From NCBI GenBank assembly GCA_018417955.1, contig JACTVC010000014.1:124001-188000 (forward strand): a stretch of DNA of 64,000 nt, written 5' to 3'. Origin of the DNA: Laccaria trichodermophora. Its lineage: Eukaryota > Basidiomycota > Agaricomycetes > Agaricales > Hydnangiaceae. Positions 1 to 12,299 of the stretch are shown piece after piece (positions within the stretch are counted from its first letter, which is position 1; every line of letters begins with the position of its first letter). Below the pieces are notes generated by a model. The model was not told where the DNA came from. It ran no database searches and saw nothing but the letters and a program-made list of their open reading frames with translations. The position numbers were made by a program, and so were the translations under genes.

Positions 1-1471
1 GCGAGATGTCGGCTCCATTAGGTACGTCGATAACCATCTCGCCCTTTCCAACAGCTTGAAAATCTTGCTTGTTGGCAGCTCGGAAGGACTTCAGTGAAAT
101 CTCGATAAAATTTTCGAGATCATTTCAGTATGGGGATATGTGGGATGTGCAACCAGAGTCGTAAACCTCGGTACGTGTGGCATTCCCTGTGTTGCTACTG
201 GAGCTAACAAATGCCGCAATGTCTTCAGGAATGCCAGGGTCCTCCAGCACAAACGGCGCATCGACGGCTGGCATGGAATCCTCAAACAAGTCATTGGGAT
301 CCCAATCACTCCCCTCAGAACACTCTCAGTCCCTCACCCCTTCATCCGCCGCCTCAGAAAACCAGTCGTTATCAGTAACGGCACCACTCTCAGGCTCGTC
401 ATCTGAATCGGAGTCCGACAGAACCTGGAGGTCAGGCATACTGTCATCTGAATCAGAGTCTGACACAACCTGGAGGTCAGGCATGCTGTCATCTGAATCA
501 GAGTCTGACACAACCTGGAGGTCAGGCATGCTGTCATCTGACTCATAGTCAGTGACGGCCACGGCAGCAAAAGCCCCCTCGCATTCGGAGTCCGAGTTCA
601 CGCCAACAGCGGCATTGGCAGAGCCGCTTTTTGGTGAGTCTTTCAATTTCTTTCCATCCTTCACTTTGTTGGGACATTTATCCCTAAAATGCCCTTCCCC
701 TCCACAGCCCCAGCAGGAACCACAAGGATATTTGTGGTTATGGCCCCCAGCCTTTCCGCCCTTCGACGAAGATGCAGTCATAGCCTCGTCGCGATCGTCC
801 TCTTTGGGAGACTTCCCATTAGAGCGACGTGAGCGCTGAGCTTTCTGCCGCTCGTACTCCTCAGAGATCAGGGAAATGAGGGCATCGGGATCAATGGTCT
901 TCGATGTGGCATAGAGCTTAGCAGCGGCAAGCTGATTTGAGGTGAAGTTGGACAGGGATATAGGAAGGGACGAAATGATGGTGGAAAGGTAATCCTTGGT
1001 GTCAACCTTGACACCAACTGTTGCTAACTCCTCACGCTTCACACGTAGGGAATCCAGGAACTCTCGGACATTGCCCTTCTCAGGGCACTTCATGTCCAAG
1101 AAGCGTGCGCAAAGCTCTGTTTGCGCGAACGCGCCTTTCTGGGTAAATTCCGTGGTAATTGCTTCCCAGCGTTCCTTAACTGACGTCTTGTTTTGAACAC
1201 GCATCAGGGCAGAATCCGGCAATTTCTGGGTGAGTAGGGACCTGGCCGACCGCTCGTCCTTGTCCCATTTCTCGATAGAGGTGAGTTCCTCAGTAGTGGG
1301 TGCAGAGGGGTTTGCGGCAGTGGGGCGTGGGGTGGTACCAGAGAAGTGACCCCAGAACCCTTTAGCCTGGATGGCGTCTTCGAAACGGAGGGAAAATACG
1401 GCCCAGTTGAGGCCAGTAGTATCGAGCTTGGGAACAGTTGACGGGAGGATATCGTTGGTGGTGACGGACAT
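1..1471 (-). pseudogene. Ty1/copia Gag-protease, broken and cut by window edge
   Basis: This is the Gag and protease part of a copia-type LTR retrotransposon on the minus strand. The likely start is the ATG at 1471. A UBN2-type Gag core is followed by a CCHC zinc knuckle (CWGCGGEGHFRDKC) and then an acidic stretch in which a 15-residue unit containing SDDSMPDLQV is repeated about three times. The Gag frame stops at TGA 326-328, but the same frame reopens and reaches the aspartic-protease motif DSGCTSHIS. It is then closed again by TGA 125-127. Both stops stand where CGA (Arg) would keep the frame. The integrase and reverse transcriptase would lie beyond the left edge. I infer a dead element. 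The Gag family and the protease motif are clear. Confidence 0.85.
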
Positions 1472-1760
1472 AGTAGCAGCATGCAAGGGGTACACAGTAA
1501 AAATAGGCAGGGTGCGCAGGGCCCAATAACCTGTAAGAATATCTATACGAAGATAACGTAGACTCAGTGTTTGCGCAGGTAAGCCAAACGACTGTAGATT
1601 CACCTATACAAAGATAACGTAGACTACGGGTGAATCAGTAATGTGAAATAGAAAGTAAGTAGAAGATATTCACCTCAGTGTTTGCGCAGGTAAGCCAAAC
1701 GACTGAGGTGTAAGTACGTAGAGTGGGCTATTTAACTGCTACGGAGTAATCAAAGGCACG
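1472..1760 (-). repeat. copia 5' leader / putative LTR end with duplicated motifs
   Basis: This is the sequence immediately upstream of the copia Gag start. A 32-bp motif beginning CTCAGTGTTTGCGCAGG occurs at 1563-1594 and again, identically, at 1674-1705. A second motif containing AAGATAACGTAGACT occurs at about 1550 and 1612. By position this should be the LTR end and the primer-binding region, but only one side of the element is present, so the LTR limits cannot be fixed. Confidence 0.4.
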
Positions 1761-1950
1761 CATTACATTAGGACGCGTGCAAGGTACGTATCACAAGTGA
1801 TAAAGAATATGAAATATACATGAACATGTGAGTAAAGAGAACTGAATGTAAGTAAAAGAATTTCTCCGAAGATATGGAGAACGGGATGATTACGAGGATG
1901 TCGTGACCTTGAATATTCCAACAAGCGGAAGCACTATGCCTGTCTATGTG

Positions 1951-3373
1951 TGGTGTTGCACAATCCTTGGTAAGTGTGATGACCAGTGACATGCTGTGAC
2001 ATAGTGTCACAGGGCCAATTTCTTGAGACATGGACTTTGTACCTTCCACAACACCAATTCAATATATTTTTTGCACTGGGTTTGAGGGAATGATGTGATT
2101 GAATCCACTGAGAGAGTTTTCCATGTAGAAAATTTATTTATTGCTCCAAAAATGCGAAATCAGCTTGTTTTCCCTGCCAAATTTGGCACTCTGGAGAGAT
2201 TGGACTATAGCTTTTTAACCACAACACGTATGAGCATGGTTTGTAGGAGGATATTACTTAGAATTTGAATTCTAATCGATCTACGAATTCAGAATTTTTA
2301 TTTGTGGCCCCTATGTCGAGATCACCCCTAAGAATGGGCACTTTAACATAGTTATGAGGTAGTAATTAAAATTCTGGACCCGTAGGATTGAAGCCACATA
2401 TTAATCGGTTATTTAGTCTCTGCAAATCTAAGCCAAAATCCTATCCATTGTGAAGCTGATAGCTCGAGTAGGCAACATTGGGCTAATAGGTGCTGTATAG
2501 CCACCAAAATGAGACACATTGTAGATTTTTATACATTTGAATAGAGAATATCTATACAATTCTGGCGCATTTTTTTTCTTGTAAATCGGTGGAGAATTGA
2601 CTGAGCTACATCCTTTACAAGTTTGGGCCATCTATAAGCAGTGGCCAAAACAGGCACCTTCCCAATTTGGCAGACTGGTGATGCTTTTCCTGACGGCTCA
2701 AACTTGTAAATGATGTAGCTCAGTCAATTCTCCACCGATTTACAAGAAAAAAAATGCGCCAGAATTGTATAGATATTCTCTATTCAAATGTATAAAAATC
2801 TACAATGTGTCTCATTTTGGTGGCTATACAGCACCTATTAGCCCAATGTTGCCTACTCGAGCTATCAGCTTCACAATGGATAGGATTTTGGCTTAGATTT
2901 GCAGAGACTAAATAACCGATTAATATGTGGCTTCAATCCTACGGGTCCAGAATTTTAATTACTACCTCATAACTATGTTAAAGTGCCCATTCTTAGGGGT
3001 GATCTCGACATAGGGGCCACAAATAAAAATTCTGAATTCGTAGATCGATTAGAATTCAAATTCTAAGTAATATCCTCCTACAAACCATGCTCATACGTGT
3101 TGTGGTTAAAAAGCTATAGTCCAATCTCTCCAGAGTGCCAAATTTGGCAGGGAAAACAAGCTGATTTCGCATTTTTGGAGCAATAAATAAATTTTCTACA
3201 TGGAAAACTCTCTCAGTGGATTCAATCACATCATTCCCTCAAACCCAGTGCAAAAAATATATTGAATTGGTGTTGTGGAAGGTACAAAGTCCATGTCTCA
3301 AGAAATTGGCCCTGTGACACTATGTCACAGCATGTCACTGGTCATCACACTTACCAAGGATTGTGCAACACCA
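1951..3373. mobile_element. 1.4-kb near-perfect palindrome (foldback-like element)
   Basis: Two arms of about 680 bp, 1951-2630 and 2694-3373, are reverse complements with only a few mismatches, all near the centre. They surround a spacer of about 63 bp. The ends read TGGTGTTGCA and TGCAACACCA. The flanking octamers TCTATGTG (1943-1950) and ACTACGTG (3374-3381) match at 6 of 8 positions, so a decayed 8-bp target duplication is possible. No protein is encoded; the open frames in the arms mirror each other. A foldback transposon or a recent inverted duplication are the main options. An assembly artefact is also possible for such a palindrome. Confidence 0.7.
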
Positions 3374-3394
3374 ACTACGTGGAAAATCAGGTTT

Positions 3395-4520
3395 TGCTGA
3401 TGCGATCAGGCCACACCTTAATCGACGTCCAAAAGGCTGAATACGACCAAGACATGCCGGATGAGATCAAAAAGCGTACTTCCAACCCCGCTCTCCCTCC
3501 TCCTCTCCTTGCAACTTGCAAAGCCTTGAACCATCCATCTACCAAACAGCTCATGTGCGCCTGGACTTGTTCACGTCTTCCCTACATACCCGCAAAATTA
3601 GTTTGACAAACGACAGGAGTTCCAGGTTCGCGCTCGTCTTGTCCGATCAGGCCACATCTTAATTGATGTCCAAAAGGTCAAATATGACTAGAAGACAACT
3701 AGATGTCCGTACCCGCAGCTCACTCTGTTTCCTTCTCTGAATTACCAACATCCCTTTCTTAGTATGAGATTGCCTCAAATCACGCTCGGACCCGCCGTCT
3801 ACCTCGCCTGCCTCTGAAGGCACATGACATCCTTCATAATTGGTTGCTAAACCCAACAGGTAAGGCAAATGCCTTTGCGGAAATCGATCTCGGGGAGAAA
3901 AACATATCAAGTTCTGGATCAAGCCTGAGGTAAGTTTGATATCACCCAGCATGTGCCATTCCCTCAGAAGATCTACAAAGTTTTTTGTGTGGATGCTGTA
4001 TGGGTATGGGACGGGAGGATGAAGGCGTTGACGTAGCGAGAATGTATGTTTCCATTTCCATTCTTTTCCTGAAGAGTGCGGAATGAGTCACAGGTTTCGC
4101 ATTACTACATTGAAAAGGAACCCGATCCTGAAAAGTACCTGCAACCATCATGGAGATTATCGAAGAACGAAGCAAAGGCGGGTGCATTTCAAGCGCCATT
4201 ATTTGGCGCCGTTGGTTAAGAAGGGTGCCGTTGACAATCGTAGAGCGAAGTGTGCAGTTTCTCCGGTGTGGCTCCTCCATGGTCTAAGTTGACTTCTTCT
4301 CATCTTCTATTCACATATTTCAATTCCACTGCTGATGTCTTTCGCTTATCACCCAGGCTTGGCATCCACCGCCCGGTCTCCCTCGACTACCTCCGCGTAA
4401 TCACAACAGCATGTACCAGCACCGGTCAGCTCTATGAGGAAGACTTTTCGGCCGCCTCTAGTAAACAGTGCAATACACATGCCTTCTCGAATGCATCATC
4501 GTGCAGTGCGTTGATCTAGT
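3395..4520 (+). pseudogene. F-box gene relic 0 (middle and 3' part)
   Basis: This is a decayed copy of the F-box gene at 16816-19675. Two successive fragments carry the same piece: RSGHTLIDVQKAEYDQD at about 3400-3480 and RSGHILIDVQK at about 3640, against RSGHTLIDVQKAQFDED in the intact gene. Further on, HYLAPLVKKGAVDN (about 4200) matches HYLAPVDRKGAIDH, and HRPVSLDYLRVITT (about 4360) matches RRPIENLDYLYVITT. The frames are interrupted by stops and shifts, and the F-box itself is missing. About 110 bp after it (4530-4640) also matches 10465-10620. Confidence 0.75.
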
Positions 4521-4948
4521 CTGCGAACTATGCTAAAGAAACAGACTTCTTAATACTCGCAGTACAGCTCGTGCGCGAAGTTTCTCCGTCTATTGATAAG
4601 GATCACGCATACGTATGGCCATCTTTGGCTCTGATGACGGCAGGCTCAAGGAGAGGTCTAATAGTTTCCAATCGTCGGGGAAAGTTATAGGGAGGTCAAG
4701 TACTTACCTTTATTGGGTAGTCTTAAAGCGCTAATAGACAATGCGATTTCGAAAGCCTCCTTGTCAAGGTCCTCAGGATGGCGTCTTAGTCTCGTCAAAC
4801 GGATCCATACTCCGAAGACTCTTCCCGGATTTCCCAATTCAATGACGTCCTCGAAATTTTTGGATCAGGAATTTGGTTTAGTGTCGGGGGTCCTGATTTG
4901 AAGTATGTACATTTGTTGTTTTTCCGAGAATTTCATTTGTATCCCCTG

Positions 4949-4956
4949 TATATATA
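4949..4956 (+). promoter_or_regulatory. TATA-box candidate of the MP1 gene
   Basis: TATATATA lies about 140 bp upstream of the MP1 start codon (5094) in an otherwise non-coding stretch. It is assigned by position and sequence only. Confidence 0.4.
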
Positions 4957-5093
4957 GGAGAGCTTGTATCGTAGTTACCCATCCGCTTGCCTCTGTCACC
5001 TCCAGAGACAACTGGAAATCTTATTTCCCTTTTCTCTCTTGATCACAAAGAATTGACGCTTTGCTGATTTGATTTCAACAAACACAGGCCAGA

Positions 5094-7038
5094 ATGGACG
5101 ATGAACCCAGCGGGCCAAAGTCTCATGTTAACACCAATTATCTCCCTCTTCCAGACAGTAGTAACCCTCCTCTTCCTCAGTCAACGAAACCAACATGGCG
5201 GTATAATCCCACTCAAAACTTTGACTGCAATGTCGCACTAACCATCCTTACATACTAGCACCAAACTTTCCAAGTACTGGGCCTTTGCGGTGCATCTCGC
5301 TCTAATCACCCTCGTATCCACGACCTGCCTATTCTTTATTGATGGGCGTACATTTAACGTCAACTCCCGTCGGCCTCATTACCGAGAAGTTGATGGCTCT
5401 CTTTCAAATGCGACATCTTACGCTCCCCTCCAATCCGACATCACAACTGCGGTCTCGTTGGCAGCTTCAGTAACACGTGCTGCGAGTGGATGGTGGGCGG
5501 CAGGCTACATTTGGCGCTGCATTTTTGTGGCCATGGAGCGAGGGGGAATTTCCGCAAAAGGTGTATCGCAGGCGATCTCAAGTCCGCTGCATCTACTTTG
5601 CCACTCTACTCGGAAAAGTAACATGATCATCATATACATCACCCTTTTCGCCACTTTCGCCATTGATTATTTCTTCGCAGTTTTAACCGGCTCATTCACT
5701 TGGGAGGCTGCGGACATGCAAATACTCGGAAGGATACCACTCGAAATCTCAAACCCAACCACAGTACTAGGATTACCCGATTCTCTTGACAATCGGCTAG
5801 TATCTCCGATTCTGTCAATTGCTTCGGTCTCTGCAAGCATCGCATGGATGCTCAGTGACTCAGACCCCCTTTTGAATATCACAGAAACCTCCACAACTTT
5901 TCGGCGCGTTCTCCAAATGGCGCAGTACATCTCTACCAATTCCACCCTAGCTGAAGCTACGATGCCTTACTTTGCCGTGGATGCTTTCGAGTGGGTCCAA
6001 GACCCCCACCAGGTCTTGACAGACACACAAATATCCTTACTTAGTAATCAGACGGACGGCGACTCGTATAATCCCTTTATTAGTGCCATAGCTATGCCAA
6101 ATGTGACTGGTGCGTTGTTACCCAACGTCCAGTGGGGAGAAGGGCCGAGTCAGGATCCTGGCATGCTCATATCGGAAACACGACCGTTCGCCCTACTTGT
6201 CGGCTACGTTGATGCGAGTACCACGGGGTGCTCACAGAATTTCCCGATCGACCCGGGCTTCCAAATCAGCTTGTTTCGCGGGGGCGACGCCTGCTTCGGT
6301 ATTGCAAATGTGTCGTACAGGGCTGGAGCATTCAAATGCCGAAACTGTAAAATCATTTCTCCGAATGTCGTGGAAGGAGAGGCCGCCCCCTCTTCACTCT
6401 TCGGAAATCCATTCACTTCATATGCACTGCAACTATCACCACTCATTGGACCCAATCTTATGTCATTTAAGTTTGCTCGTCCCTTAAACTATGGGACATT
6501 CAGAGACTTCTCCATCGAGTTAACTTCGCGGGCATATCAGGCCGCATGGGCAGCATTGTCGGACTTGTACTCGATGAATATCGGTAATACAACTGTGCAG
6601 ATTGCCTTGCCGACGTTGCGCGCCAAAATCACTCACTGGAGAATATACCTTTGGGTAGCGCTGCATCTTTGGGTGTTAGCGCTAGGATTGCTTTTCGCAT
6701 ACATTCAAAGTCATTGCGATCACCCGTGGGTCGGGGATCCGACCATGGCTGTCTTCTGGCTGGACACAGGGGCAGTCCTTTCCGACGCAGGGGAACAGCG
6801 TGTTTCAGACCCATGGCAGCCTGGAACAGCAATTCGCGAAAATGAATATGGAAGACTTGTACTCGAGCACAACGTTGAAGCCGGTCAGCGCTCAGTGAAA
6901 GTCAGGAAGGATCGTGGTTCGCGTCAGCGCAGATATTCGGATTCGATACCGTTACGGCGTAGGATGCGTCCTTCGAGTTTTGCGACACTAAGGGAGGAGG
7001 GAAGAGAATATGTTGAGCCCCTGGGACTTCCGTTTTGA
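5094..7038 (+). CDS. multi-pass membrane protein MP1, intact (628 aa)
   Basis: Two exons, 5094-5200 and 5259-7038, are joined across a 58-nt phase-2 intron (GTATAA...CTAG) and give 628 residues. A short cytoplasmic N-terminus leads to a membrane segment near residues 44-63. Next come a conserved block with GWWAAGYIWRCIFVAMERGG, another membrane segment near 159-181, a large domain of about 300 residues with several N-x-S/T sites and spaced cysteines (probably outside the membrane), a last membrane segment near 486-513, and a C-terminal tail with DPTMAVFWLDTGAV. I do not recognise a family with known function. Paralogues in this window are MP2 (one stop), MP3 (intact) and a C-terminal relic, all with the intron at the same place. 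The ATG is chosen because exon 1 aligns in all three long copies. Confidence 0.85.
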
Positions 7039-7109
7039 AGACTAGCCCATTGGATTCCACAAAGACCCCCGAAAGTTCTGCAGAATAAATTTATGTACCT
7101 TGTGACTTG

Positions 7110-8393
7110 ATACTTCAATCATCTCGTCTCTCTCTCATGGAATGCCTGCCTAAGGTACAGTAACGGCACGCGGTTTAAATCGACAGTGGTAAGTCATGAG
7201 TATGGCTCTGCTGGGCCAACAGGCTCGCAAACTCCGACGACAGCTCGTCAGCAGCAAAGAGACCTCGCAAGACGACTTGTAATTACGTGAGTTTCCTGCG
7301 GCGGGATCAACGAGAACTAACGACTTACTTCGGGAACAGTGCATCGGCCTGGCGTTGAAAAGAGCAAAGCCTGCGAGGGAAGGGTGAGCAGTGCAAATCC
7401 AATGCTCGATGCCACGGCGACAGGTCATGAAGTATGTATCCCAGGCAACGCTCATTCAGAATTCGGGACACAGACGCCCGACAGCTGACCACGAACACTC
7501 GTCTCGTCATGACGGATTGACGTCCAACATCCGCGTGCCAGTGGAGCCTCCCCGTCACAAATGTAGGAGCTGAGTTGTCCAATGTGGGTTTCATCCTTCC
7601 TTCCTCCACAAAGCCGGGATGCTGACCTTGAGCTCATAGCTAACATAGGCCCGCCGTACTCCTCCTCCCAAACTGAAGGATCAACTGTCATCAATCGCTT
7701 GAAGATCATCTGGATTGTCCACATCAACGGCAAAACACCTGCAGATGCCACAACGTCTCGAGTAAGTTTCCTCCGAATCAAAAAGTCTGACAACGTTCTT
7801 ACTTGGAGGCAGAAGCAGGAGGTAGTTGAGCTTCTTGGGTGGGGTATGTATGAGTTATCACGTTGCTTATCGTGTATGCGAGAGAATCCAAATTACCTTC
7901 TTGTCCACGTCACTGTCAACGAACGCGTCCGCGGATCGAGTACTACCACTTGTCGTTCACTGGCCAATGAAGACTTGCTCAACTCTAACGTTGTGCGGTA
8001 CATGAAAGGGCGGGGCTTAAGGCAGAGGCTGGATCTGGATCTGCTCAAATTTAAAGAGGTACGTTAGCATGGATTGACGTGTATACGCGCACTCCCAACT
8101 TGATCATCTGTTCTGCAGCTCGGTTCTGTTGACGAAGACAGTCTTCCTGCAGATCGTGTGGGCCTCAAGACCGGCAAGCAGACGATTGCTGAAGCGCTGA
8201 ACGGCAGGGGGCAGGATCGTATGGAATACGCGTGGTGCAGGAGGTTGATAGTTGGGGGTGAAGGTTCTATTGAAACAAGGTACGTTGACTTTCATTGACG
8301 CATATGCGAGGGATTATTGACTTACTGGTCATTCTATCCCCAGGTCTCGTCGCCATCCTCTTGGTCAAATGTGCCCTCCTCGCTACCAGCCAT
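7110..8393 (-). pseudogene. gene X, copy A (convergent to MP1), degenerate
   Basis: This minus-strand gene is recognised by comparison with copy C at 20829-21930. The start region is an ATG at 8393 followed by MAGSEEGTFDQEDGDE, against MASNVDGTIGGQDGQI in copy C. Other matches are SLASERQVVVLD (about 7950) against PLASERQVVTLE, and YELKVSIPAL (about 7640) against NELKVSIPAL. Several exons are bounded by plausible GT-AG introns, but in-frame stops are present. No known domain is recognised. It lies tail to tail with MP1, as copies B and C do with their MP neighbours. Confidence 0.55.
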
Positions 8394-8639
8394 TCTCGCA
8401 ACCCAAATCACTCGTCGTCGGGTGCACAATCATTCCGTTCGCTCGATCTTGCCCGTCTTCCTGTCGAATGGCTAAAGAGTCTTGTAGAAAGGGTAAGGTA
8501 GGCCCATATCATATATGGGATTCAACGTGACGGGCAAGTGACTGTAGAAGATGACAGAACGGAGACTGACCCAGGGCGAAGTGTTGGGGGAGAATAGAGA
8601 ATAGAGAATAGGTATTGAAATCGAATGCCTGTGACAGAA

Positions 8640-10460
8640 GGCATCTCAGGATGTTCGTGGTAGATTTGATGCTTCGCATCTTCTCTCACACTACGACTCG
8701 GATCATCAGAGGTGCGCCATCCACCACTGGACGCCGTGGCACACGACGATACAAAGCAAGGGGCCCGACGAAGACGTCGCTGCTTCTAAGCTGCATGAGG
8801 ATTTCAATGAGTCTGGAGGTCAGAACGATGGTATGTCAGGGATCTTGACTTACACGGGCCCGTTCTCTTACGTTTGCTTCAGTTCAGTTGGTCAGCCACC
8901 TGACTACGTGAGCCAAAAACCCGCGTCGTATGATATGCACAATGGGGCCTTCGTTCGTCGCCGCCTGTCCTCTAGCCTTCGCCTTAGTCATACCAACCGT
9001 GATTTTCAGGACATCCTGCGAAGCCCCGGATCTGATTCAACCTGGCGGGCAGCCGACTACAACATTACTACTGAAAGTCAACGAAGTACAGTGGGAGGGT
9101 ACGATGTTCTAGGTACGTTTGGGCAATTGCTACGTCGTGCCCTTCATTAACGGTCGAGGAACGTTAGTTTTCTCAACCACCTCACATTCTTTCGCCATCA
9201 CTCTGGCGAGTGGCTAGCCTTTTCGGCCATTCGAGAGCCAGGATGAGCTAGTCAACAAATGTCCACGGATATATCGGAACTTGAGTTGGTGGATTCGTTG
9301 CTCGGGATATGTCAGGTGAGTTTGATCGGCTACTTTGTGACGAGGAACGCTAATCATCCATCCTTAAAGCAACGTGGAAGTCAATATAGTAATCAGTTCC
9401 ATCGTTCATCCTTACGATGATCAACACCCCTCCAGCCACGTGTCCTGGCGGCTCTTTCAACGACAACACTTGGAATCATTGTCCACGCTCGTCTCGTCGG
9501 ATAAGGCCACATCTTATTCGATGTAAAAAAGGTCAAATAAGGCTGGAAGGCAACTAGATGTACGTACCCGCAGCCCGCTCTGTTTCTCTATCCGAAGTAC
9601 CAAAGTTCCTTTCTTAGTCTGGGATTGCCTCAAACCACGCTCAGACCCGCAGTCTACCTCGCCTGCGCAGGCCTGCCCCTCCCGCCTTGACAAATCCTGT
9701 AGCGTCCTTCAAAATTGGTCGCTAAATTTAACAGGGAACGCCAATACCTTCGCGGAAATCGGTCTGGGTCGGGTACATCTCAAATTTCTGGATCAAGGTA
9801 AGTCTAATATCGACCGGCATGCTTGAACAAGGCGACTAACTATTCCCTCAGAAGATCTACAAAGCTGACGGGGACGGACACTCCTGGGGATGGTGAGGTT
9901 TTTGTGTCGATGTTGTACGGGTATGGGACGGAAGGAAAAGGCGTTGACGTAGCGAGAATGTATGTTTTCATAAACATCTTCCTGGAAAGTGCTAAATGAA
10001 TAACAGATGTTACATTACTACTACATCGAAAAGGAGTCCGGACCTGAGAAGCACTTACAACATTCATGGAGCCTATTGGCAAAAGAAACAAAGGCAGGTA
10101 CGTATCAAGCGCTTGTTCGGTGCATTGTTTGGCGCCGGCCGGGTGGTTAGGAAGGGTGCGGTTGTAGTACGAGGAGCATAATTTCTCCGCTGTGGCACTT
10201 CCACGGTCTTTGACTTCCTCTCACCTTTTTCTTTTCTCTTCTACGTACTTCAATACCACCGCTGATGTATTCCCAGGATTGGCATTCACCGCCCAGTCGA
10301 ATCCCCCGACTACCTCCACATAATCACAATATGTATCAGCGCCGATCAGCTCTGCACTCCGAGCTCGCGAACCTCATACACTGCTTTGGTGAAGAAGGCT
10401 ATCCGGCCCCCTATCATAAGCGCCCTCAGAAGATGCCTTCTCGAATTCACCATTATGCAG
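8640..10460 (+). pseudogene. F-box gene relic A (nearly full length)
   Basis: This is a decayed copy of the F-box gene. The start codon has become GTG (8736), but AHDDTK and, in another frame, AASKLHEDFNESGGQND match the intact N-terminus (AHDNTEK...AAFQLHEELDE). The F-box end LSHTNRDFQDILRSPGSDSTWRAA (split here by describing only its core NRDFQDILRSP) is visible at about 8980-9050. CPRISELELVDSLLGICQ precedes a GT-AG intron as in the parent. The 3' parts at 9490-10400 (RARLVR-like, ALT*REC, HRPVESPDYL) follow in order. Many stops and frameshifts make it clearly non-functional. Confidence 0.8.
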
Positions 10461-10464
10461 TGCG

Positions 10465-11016
10465 TTGATCAAGTCTGCGAATTATGCTAAAGAAAGAATC
10501 GACTTCTCAATACTCGCGGTACAGCTCATGCACGAAGTTTCTCCGTCTATGGATGAGGATCACACATACCCATGCCCACTTCCATCTTTGCCTCTGATGA
10601 CGGCCGGCTTGAGGAGAGGTCTATACATTCAAAGCTATTGTGCTCACCCGTGGGTCAAGGACACGACTATGGCTATCTTCTGGCTGGATACGGGAGCAGT
10701 CCCTACTACTAAGGATGGCCACCTCGTCTGGGACCCATGGCAGCCCGGAACGGAGATTCGCGAGGAAGGAATGCTCATACTCGAGCAAAACGAAGCCGGT
10801 CAGCGCTCAGTGCAAGTCAAGAGAGATAGCGGTCCGCGTCAGCGCAGATATTCAGATTCAATACCGTTACGGCGTAGGATGCCTCCTTCGAGTTTCATGA
10901 TATCAAGGGAAAAAGGCAGAGAAAGTGTTGAGACGCTCATCGGGAATTCCTTTTCGATGAGTCTTCAGGCTAGCTCATTGGATCCCACCAGAATCCCTGC
11001 AAATTCTGCAGAATAA
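10465..11016 (+). pseudogene. MP relic, C-terminal end only
   Basis: The last ~130 codons of the membrane protein family survive (from about 10626: YIQSYCAHPWVKDTTMAIF, then a tail like MP2 with ETLIGNS). The promoter, the N-terminus and the main domain are missing. The join lies near 10620, where sequence otherwise found upstream of MP1 (4530-4665) runs straight into the C-terminal coding part. An internal deletion of the module is the simplest explanation. The reading frame from 10465 is open, but it has no family N-terminus, so I treat it as a relic. Confidence 0.8.
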
Positions 11017-11059
11017 ATTTGTATAAAGATATAGTACCTTGTAGCGTTTGTACAATACT

Positions 11060-11900
11060 TCAATGATCTCTCATGGAAAGCCTGTCTGGCACGCAATTCA
11101 GCCAACAATACAACACAAGTCATGTGTGATATTGAGGAGACCTTGCAAGACGACTTGTGAATGGGTGAGTTTCGTTGTGACGGAATCAAAGAAAACCAAC
11201 GACTTACTCGGGCACAGTGCATCGGCCGGGCGTCAAAAAAAGCAAAGGCTGCGATGGAAGGGTGAGCAGTACGTTAGCAAACCCTACGTTCGCAGTCTCG
11301 CTCGGAATCCAGGATACCTGACAACTGACCATGAACACCCGTCTCGTCGTTACAGATTGACATCCCATATCCGCGTTGCCCAGCTGCAAGACGGAGTGAA
11401 GAGACCGGATAGCGTCATCCAGGTTTTCTGACAGCATGGAATGGGCTTCCCTGTCACAAATGTACGAGCTGAGTTGTTCAACGTTAGCTTCATCCTTCCA
11501 TCCTCCACAAAGCCGGGATGCTGACCTTGATCTCATAGCCAACGTGCGTCCGCCATACTCCTGCTTACGAACTGAAGGATTAACTGTTGTCGATTACTTG
11601 AAGATCATTTAGATTGTCGGGTCTTCCACATCAAGGGAAAAACATCTGCACATCATGTTGGCTGCAAGACTGGCAACAAGCCTGTCAGGATCGTACGGAA
11701 TACGCGTTGCAGGAGAGGAGATACCAGCGTCGTACAGGTGCTGGTCCTGGAAAAGGGAGGTACGTTGAGGTCGATTGACGGTATGCAAGATATATTGCTT
11801 ACTGGTCATTATATCCCCAGGTCTCGTCCCCATCCTCTGCGCCAACTGTCCCGACATCGCATACTGACCATTCTGAAAAACCCGGGTCTTGTCCGTCACT
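11060..11900 (-). pseudogene. gene X, copy B, degenerate
   Basis: This is a second decayed copy of gene X, again convergent to an MP sequence. YEIKVSIPAL (about 11540) and a start region with GTVGAEDGDE (about 11860) match copies A and C. Stops and shifts occur throughout. Nucleotide identity with copy A is easy to see over the shared intron containing CTTACTGGTCATT (8320 and 11800). Confidence 0.5.
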
Positions 11901-12299
11901 CGTGCCGGATGATTCCACTCGTTGATCTTGCCCGTCTTCCTCTCGTAGGGCTCAAAAGTCGTCTGTAGAAAAGGTAAGGTAAGCTCATATGCATCGGACC
12001 AACGACTTAACATGACGGGTCCTACATGGAGCATGTACCGCAAGGATTTGGAGGTGAGATAGAAGATGACAGAACGGGGGGAGAATATGTATTGAAATAC
12101 AATGCCTGTGATAGAAATGAGGAACGTTGATGTTGTTCTTCAAAGTTCAAGCTGAGGCTTACGTTGCTCGAATTGTTTGAGGTGCCGCTGGTGATTGGAA
12201 TTTGAGAAATGCGGTCAACTGGTGAGGATGGTCCTCCAATGAGCCAAGCTTGAGCCAAGCCTAATAAATTTGATGAGGCTCGTCGTAATGCATCTTATC

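Noticed and set aside
2428..2631. 67-codon frame in the palindrome arm
   Set aside because: It lies in non-coding inverted-repeat DNA, has no family resemblance and its mirror arm has no matching gene.
7582..8067. Plus-strand 161-codon frame as a separate gene
   Set aside because: Comparison of three copies shows the conserved coding frame (gene X) is on the minus strand.
10265..10468. Open frame upstream of the MP relic
   Set aside because: It is a chance frame across the F-box relic; the homologous parts lie in other frames.
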